Under the pieces are notes generated by a model that saw nothing but the letters and a program-made list of their open reading frames with translations, ran no database searches and was not told the DNA's origin. Below are positions 59,555-64,000 of a stretch of DNA of 64,000 bases, piece by piece. Made by a program: the position numbers and the translations under genes. Source of the stretch: Persicaria tinctoria. Lineage: Eukaryota > Streptophyta > Magnoliopsida > Caryophyllales > Polygonaceae. The number at the start of each line of letters is the position of its first letter. Within the stretch, counting starts at the first letter, position 1. The stretch lies in contig JBANSL010000007.1 in NCBI GenBank assembly GCA_037127255.1, positions 64,031,038-64,095,037 of the forward strand, read 5' to 3'.

Positions 59555-60152
59555 TTTTTTTTTTTTTTGATACAGGTAAGGATTTGGGTGGAGCTAGTCC
59601 CTACTAGACCACCACCCAAGAGCATCCTTGCGGATGAGAATACAAAGGTGTCTATCAATCCGAGCATTTGGAGATGTGTCTGACTGAAAGAGGCGAGAGA
59701 TGTGGTCAGCACATCTATTAATCTCCCGAAAGCAATGCGAGAAGCTAACATGCTCAAAGGACCGGAGAAGTAGGAGAATGTCCGTGGTGAGCATCTCGAT
59801 TTCCCATGGGCAGGACCAACATCCCTTGATTGCGTTGATAACAGTGAGGTTGTCACCTTCAATGTGGATGCTAGTCAAACCCAACTCCTTCGCCATATGG
59901 ATGCCCAAAAGAAGTCCCATAGCTTCCGTCTTGAGCGGCGAACCGAGTGTAATTTGCTTGCCTCCGCAGCCAACCAGCGAACCCACATGGTTACGAATGA
60001 TAAAACCTGCATCAGAAGAACCATGGTAGTTGTGACTACCATCGAAGTTTATTTTGAAGGTTCCTTCAGGGGGTTTATTCCATCGCAGATGCCGTTTCTT
60101 TCAGATTTCTGATTTTTTTGGGGTACCATTCATGTTTGGTTTATCCAAGGTT
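59555..60152 (-). mobile_element. 5'-truncated LINE with RNase H and 14-bp TSD
   Basis: The TSD CCTTTGGTGTAACT is at 59541-59554 and 60153-60166. On the minus strand the copy ends in a poly(A) (poly(T) at 59555-59569). The coding part (about 60110-59594) is RNase H: KINFDG, LKTEAMGLLLG and IEGDNLTVI supply the three acidic residues, then FREINRCADHISRL. The frame runs to a stop at 59594. Everything upstream (EN, RT) was lost at insertion, the normal outcome of incomplete target-primed reverse transcription. Confidence 0.9.
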
Positions 60153-60166
60153 CCTTTGGTGTAACT

Positions 60167-61000
60167 GTTCAAATCTCGATAGAGAGGAAAACGTGGGAAC
60201 ATTTATTTTATTTTATTTTTTGTGCCAATTTATACCAATTGCCTTTTTTAAAATATTTTTTTGTCATACAAATCAAGATATCAATTAATTTGGTATGTGA
60301 GATCTTTGATAATCATTGACGGTTGCCATGATTCCACAATCAGTTGAATAAATGTTCTCAAATCATAGAATAGTTGTCATGATTCCACTGAATAATTCTA
60401 TCATTTTAAGGATCATTGCTAACTCTTTAAATTAATCGAATATTATACATCTATAGAATCAATAGTTACAAATAACTGCTTCAATTGCTTAATTACACAA
60501 ATCATCAACCTTTTTCAATTGTTGTCACTCACCAGTAACCAACAACTCCCCTCAACCACACACAAATACTCACTCTCTAGTTGTTCTTTAAAGTCGTCAT
60601 TGTTGTCTTCTAGATACAATGCCCGTTTCCTAGTCGATTTGTTTGAAAATGCTTCTTTCTCTCCATCGATGCTTGTCTTTCCACCTCGTCTAGCCATCAT
60701 CTTCCGACCTGATGGACACATGAATGCTCATAAAATATTCATCTCAAGGCGCCCAAATAATCAAGTCATTCAAGGCATCGAAATATTCATCACAGTTTTC
60801 ATCTCAAGTGCACAATGTTCGTCGCAAGAGCACACTAATTCATCAATATTCGGCAAAATTACAGAAATATTCATCAAAGTAATGCAATTATTCATCAAAG
60901 ACAGGAATTTGTCCACCTATATCCATATCAAGGTAACAATATTCGTATCAAGAGCACAATAATTCATCAATATTCGAGAAATTCATAGAAATATTCATCA
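60167..61000. other. AT-rich spacer with 'attcatcaa' words
   Basis: From 60720, words such as 'cacaatattcatc' and 'gaaatattcatcaaagtaa' recur irregularly. A frame at 60519-60962 follows this repetition and is not credible. Confidence 0.5.
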
Positions 61001-61002
61001 AA

Positions 61003-61590
61003 GTAACTCAATTATTCACCAATGACAAGAATCATTTCATCAATATTCATTTCAATCGAACAAATATTCATCAAAATCCCCCTTTTAACTCAATTAGTCA
61101 TCTCAAGACGACAATAATTCATTAATATTCGGCAAAATTAAAGAAATATTCATCTAAAGAGCACAAATATACATCAACATCCCCTTTCTAGCTCCTACCC
61201 TTTCCTCAACTATTTTCTTCAAACCCTAACCCAACTCGATCATATAACTATTCATCAAAGTAACTCAATTATTCACCAACGACAAGAATCCTTTCACCAA
61301 TATTCATATCAATCTAACAAATATTCATCAAAATCACCCTTTTAACTCAATTAGTAATCTCACTAGCACAATAATTCATTAGTATTCGGCAAAGTTAAAG
61401 AAATATTAATCGCGGAAACTCAAAATCCCCTTTCACATCTACGCTGATGAAATTTAGCGTTATACCCTAACCCCAAACATTCAAGGCATTCAATACACAA
61501 TATTGATCTAAAGAGCACAAATATGCATCAACATCCCCTTTCTTCTACCCTTTCCTCAACTATTTTCTTCAAACCCTAACCCAACTCAAT
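61003..61590. repeat. Tandem duplication of about 250 bp
   Basis: About 61003-61240 and 61257-61590 share 'actcaattattcaccaa', 'aacaaatattcatcaaaatc' and 'caaaccctaacccaactc' in the same order. The second copy has an insert after about 61405. Confidence 0.8.
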
Positions 61591-61599
61591 AAATGGATT

Positions 61600-61977
61600 A
61601 AATACTCAACAAGCAAGAGGGGAACTTACCCATGTCGATTAGCAACGGGAGTATTCGATTGAAGCTTCAGATATACTGTCGAAGTCGACGGTTGCTTGAA
61701 CCTCTGCTCTATTCTCGGTCGAAACAGTTGCACCGGAAATACTTGCGCCCCCTCCGGTAGCCGGCGGTTATACTTACAACCACATCGTCGCCAGTAGCCG
61801 GAAACAGGTCCCACACCACCGCCGCCGCTCAGATGGGTCCTTATCGCCGGAATCGCCTTTTTGGAGAGTCGGAGAAAAAGTTGGTGGTAGGCCCGATCCT
61901 TCTTTATCCTATTTAGGTTTTCCAGAAAAGTGATTTTGTGTAGTGAGAGCACGCGCTTATGGAATCAAGTAAGTGGG
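61600..61977. other. Spacer with one doubtful minus-strand frame
   Basis: The frame at 61952-61626 (minus) has a Gly-rich stretch and no recognised domain. It may be a gene 5' remnant. Confidence 0.3.
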
Positions 61978-62224
61978 TAGGGGTGATATTCGAGCCGAAC
62001 GAGCCGAGCTTGACATGTTCAAGCTTGGCTCGTTCGGACAACGAGCCGAGCCGAGCTCGAGCCCAAAATTTATTCGAGCTTTTTTTGGCGCTCAAGCTCG
62101 GCTCGCGCGCCCTGGGGTGAACTCGAGCCCTGCTTGTTTAGGCTCGAACAAGCCGAACGAACGAGCCTGAGCTCGTTTGAGCTCGTCATCTGGGCTCGTT
62201 CGGCTCGATCGACCTCGGTTCCTA
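61978..62224. mobile_element. Small hAT-like element rich in CGAGCCGAACGAGCC
   Basis: Ends TAGGGGTGATATTCGAGCC and, in reverse complement, TAGGAACCGAGGTCGATCG; both reach CGAGCCGAACGAGCC. The 8-bp flanks do not match. The interior consists of further GAGCC/GGCTC words. Confidence 0.55.
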
Positions 62225-62485
62225 ATTGAAATCCCAAATGCAAATTGACATAAGCAGCGGTAAACCAAGGAAAAAAACCCTTGAACAAAAAATCTTCACT
62301 TCAGTACCATACCAATTACAAGTTCTATAACAAAAAATCTTCAATTTCAGTACCATATCAATTACAGTACCACACCAATTACAAGTGCTAATCAACCAAA
62401 AATCTTAAATTTCAAACTGTATAAATTTCTAAGCAACCAAAACTCTTCAATTTCAAGTTCTATAAATTAAGCAAGCAAGTTATAC
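62225..62485. other. Spacer with short diverged repeats
   Basis: 'cttcaatttcagtaccatat' and 'accaattacaagt' phrases recur three times. No gene. Confidence 0.5.
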
Positions 62486-62492
62486 ACATGGG

Positions 62493-62939
62493 TGATGTAA
62501 AGGCCGGGAAATTTTAGAATATTAAATTATTAAAATAGTGATTTATAATCATTCCGATTTCTAAGATTCAGGAGAATTGAAATTTCCTTCCTCGGGCTAT
62601 TGGTTTACTCTACATCATTCGAAACGAATTCCGGTATTATTTAGTTAAAAATTTAAAATATGTTATACTCTGCTTTTATATACCGAAAATTTGAAAATAA
62701 TATTCGGACTCCATTATTTCATTCGGATTTGAAAATCTTTTGAGTTGGGTCGGATAAGGTCGAGAGAACGGGTTTCGAGATATTTATTCGGGTATTCAAA
62801 TATCCCTTGGACCACTTCCAAACTTCATTTCTTTAATTTTTTCTTTTCCTCTCTCTCGTTCTCAGGCCATTGGAGATGCCCATTTCAGCTCACAACGTCA
62901 ATTGTCCTCATCCCTCCATGCTCTCGGTCTCGGTGCACA
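62493..62939 (+). mobile_element. Possible second-family LTR start
   Basis: TGTAAAGGCCGGGAAATTTTAG at about 62493 resembles the 5' start of some plant gypsy LTRs (TGTAA…GGCC). It appears cut by the LTR at about 62940. Identification is tentative. Confidence 0.35.
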
Positions 62940-64000
62940 CTGATGTCCGCATTTTTAGTCTTATTTTACATCATGTTTTCATTCCATTCAAATCCTTTTA
63001 TTAGCTTTTATGTTGGGAAAGTAAGGAAAATGTGTAGTTATGCTTAATATTGCAAGATATGGAGTCTACACAAGCTTTGGTGTGATTTTGTAGGTTTGGG
63101 AGCTGATTTGGAAGAGTTTTGACGCACTTTAGAGCTTAATGAAAAATTATGAAGGCAATGGAGAAGCCAAGCAAAAGGGAAAAGAGGTGCAGCTGGAGGA
63201 AAGCCTTATTGTCGCCATCCAACACTTCCATTCAAGATCTGGAGCCTTCATGAGATTTGTAGTCCTTGAAAAGAGCTTTCCAACGCATATTCATATGCGT
63301 CAATCGGATAAACGAGGACTCGGGAAAGTGCGATTGAAGACAGAGTCGAAAAGCTGGAGAAAAACAGAAGTTACTGCTTTCGAACAGATACCTCGGCGCC
63401 GACACCTGAGACCTCGGCGCCGATACCCTGCGCACCAACAAAAGATTCTGCGGGCTGTTTTATTCACTTAATGGGCTTTTTAATTAGGGTTTTCTTCTAA
63501 AGTTTTTTTAGGATCTTTTAGTTAGATAGACATAGATAGGATATATTATTTTCCTAAAATAAAATCTCTTTCCTTGGAGATTAAGTCTTAAAATTCTATC
63601 TTTAAATAAAGCCTATTAGGGGCTGATTTTTGGGAGAGAGGAAGACGACGTTCAGCACAGGGCTGCGCGCAGCAGCTGTAGGACGGTTTTAGGGTGTTTG
63701 TTGTTGCGATTGGACGCTGAATTTCCAGGTTTTGTTAAGTTTAATTTCAGTTTATGTTTTCTTCTCTTAAATTCAGGTTTTCCATTATTATGTTTGAGTA
63801 GTTCTTTGCTCTTCTAGGGTTGGGGTGATCCCAACAATAGAGATGTGTGTTGAATCGATGGATCTATGATTGTGTGATGTTTTTATTGTCTTCTACCCAT
63901 GTGCTTAACCCTTTGATGAAAGTTTAAGGGAATTCATTGTTGCAATTGAATTGAAGGAGGAGATTGTTAACATTGATAGTAATTAGGGATCTTTGACGAA
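62940..64000 (+). mobile_element. LTR, copy C (runs off the window)
   Basis: Starts TGATGTCC. The block 63265-63335 matches copy B at 2826-2900. TATA-like 'tttaaataaagcc' at about 63601 and the leader 'gggagagaggaaga' match the promoter layout of copies A and B. In place of the TCGA words there are two CTCGGCGCCGA words (63391-63425). The tail 'tctagggttggggtgatccc' parallels 'tctagggtcggggcgagccc' in copy B (3646-3665). Confidence 0.65.

Noticed and set aside
60519..60962. 147-codon frame
   Set aside because: Follows repetitive 'attcatcaa' words; no domain and strong AT-repeat bias.
62070..62288. Short frames over the GAGCC-rich sequence
   Set aside because: They are read from the hAT-like element's CGAGCC words.

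Overview
This window looks like a TE-dense intergenic block of a eudicot nuclear genome. The evidence is AT-rich spacer DNA, many nested LTR elements, LINEs, CACTA, MULE, hAT, Harbinger and Stowaway elements, plant spliceosomal introns, and plant-specific families (DUF1985, FAR1-type MULE transposase, OBERON PHD-finger, a TPS-a terpene synthase). The terpene synthase resembles those of asterids, possibly Lamiales; that placement is inference. I see no gene that is clearly an intact, ordinary host gene. The best open model is a five-exon DUF1985 gene carried by a MULE.

Layout. 0-10 kb: an Athila-like gag/pol fragment, two adjacent LTRs of one family, then a gypsy element in minus orientation (LTR 3725 to ~4.8 kb, gag 4.86-6.58 kb, LTR 7645 to ~8.7 kb) whose pol has been deleted, then a FAR1/MULE transposase fragment. 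10-23 kb: a probable LTR region with a 55-bp tandem array, AT-rich inverted-repeat elements, a ~2.6 kb repeat bounded by inverted ends (16.6-19.2 kb), a Stowaway MITE, a MULE-type MITE with a 9-bp target-site duplication (TSD), short GC palindromes, a 240-bp tandem array, and a hAT element with a perfect 8-bp TSD. 23.7-28.5 kb: a 4.77 kb MULE with matched arms 19 bp from each end and a 10-bp TSD (one mismatch). It carries the DUF1985 gene, a dispersed TTGGTAGGATA-type motif and four E2F-consensus sites. 28.85-32.76 kb: a 3.9 kb CACTA element with TGG TSDs and an internal tRNA-like sequence.

33-49 kb: tandem repeats containing tRNA halves, a minisatellite, a second hAT element, a chimeric pseudogene (terpene synthase leader plus membrane-protein body), two more Stowaway MITEs, a LINE fragment, a Harbinger element and a seven-exon sesquiterpene synthase pseudogene (46057-48390). 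49-59.3 kb: an AT-rich inverted-end element interrupted by an 8.55 kb Pack-MULE (50351-58902; exact 9-bp TSD). The Pack-MULE holds pieces of at least four recognisable unrelated genes (chaperonin 10, an ATXR4-type SET gene, an OBERON-like PHD gene, the last exon of kinesin-13A) and a fifth unidentified tail, with introns retained. 59.3-64 kb: a 5'-truncated LINE with a 14-bp TSD, local duplications, a small hAT-like element and a third copy of the early LTR family.

The genes do not form a pathway. What connects them is transposon-driven capture and duplication: Pack-MULE capture on one side, and a copied terpene synthase leader (36.37-36.83 kb, source 45.64-46.11 kb) on the other. All family names rest on my reading of translations and recall of family motifs, not on searches.
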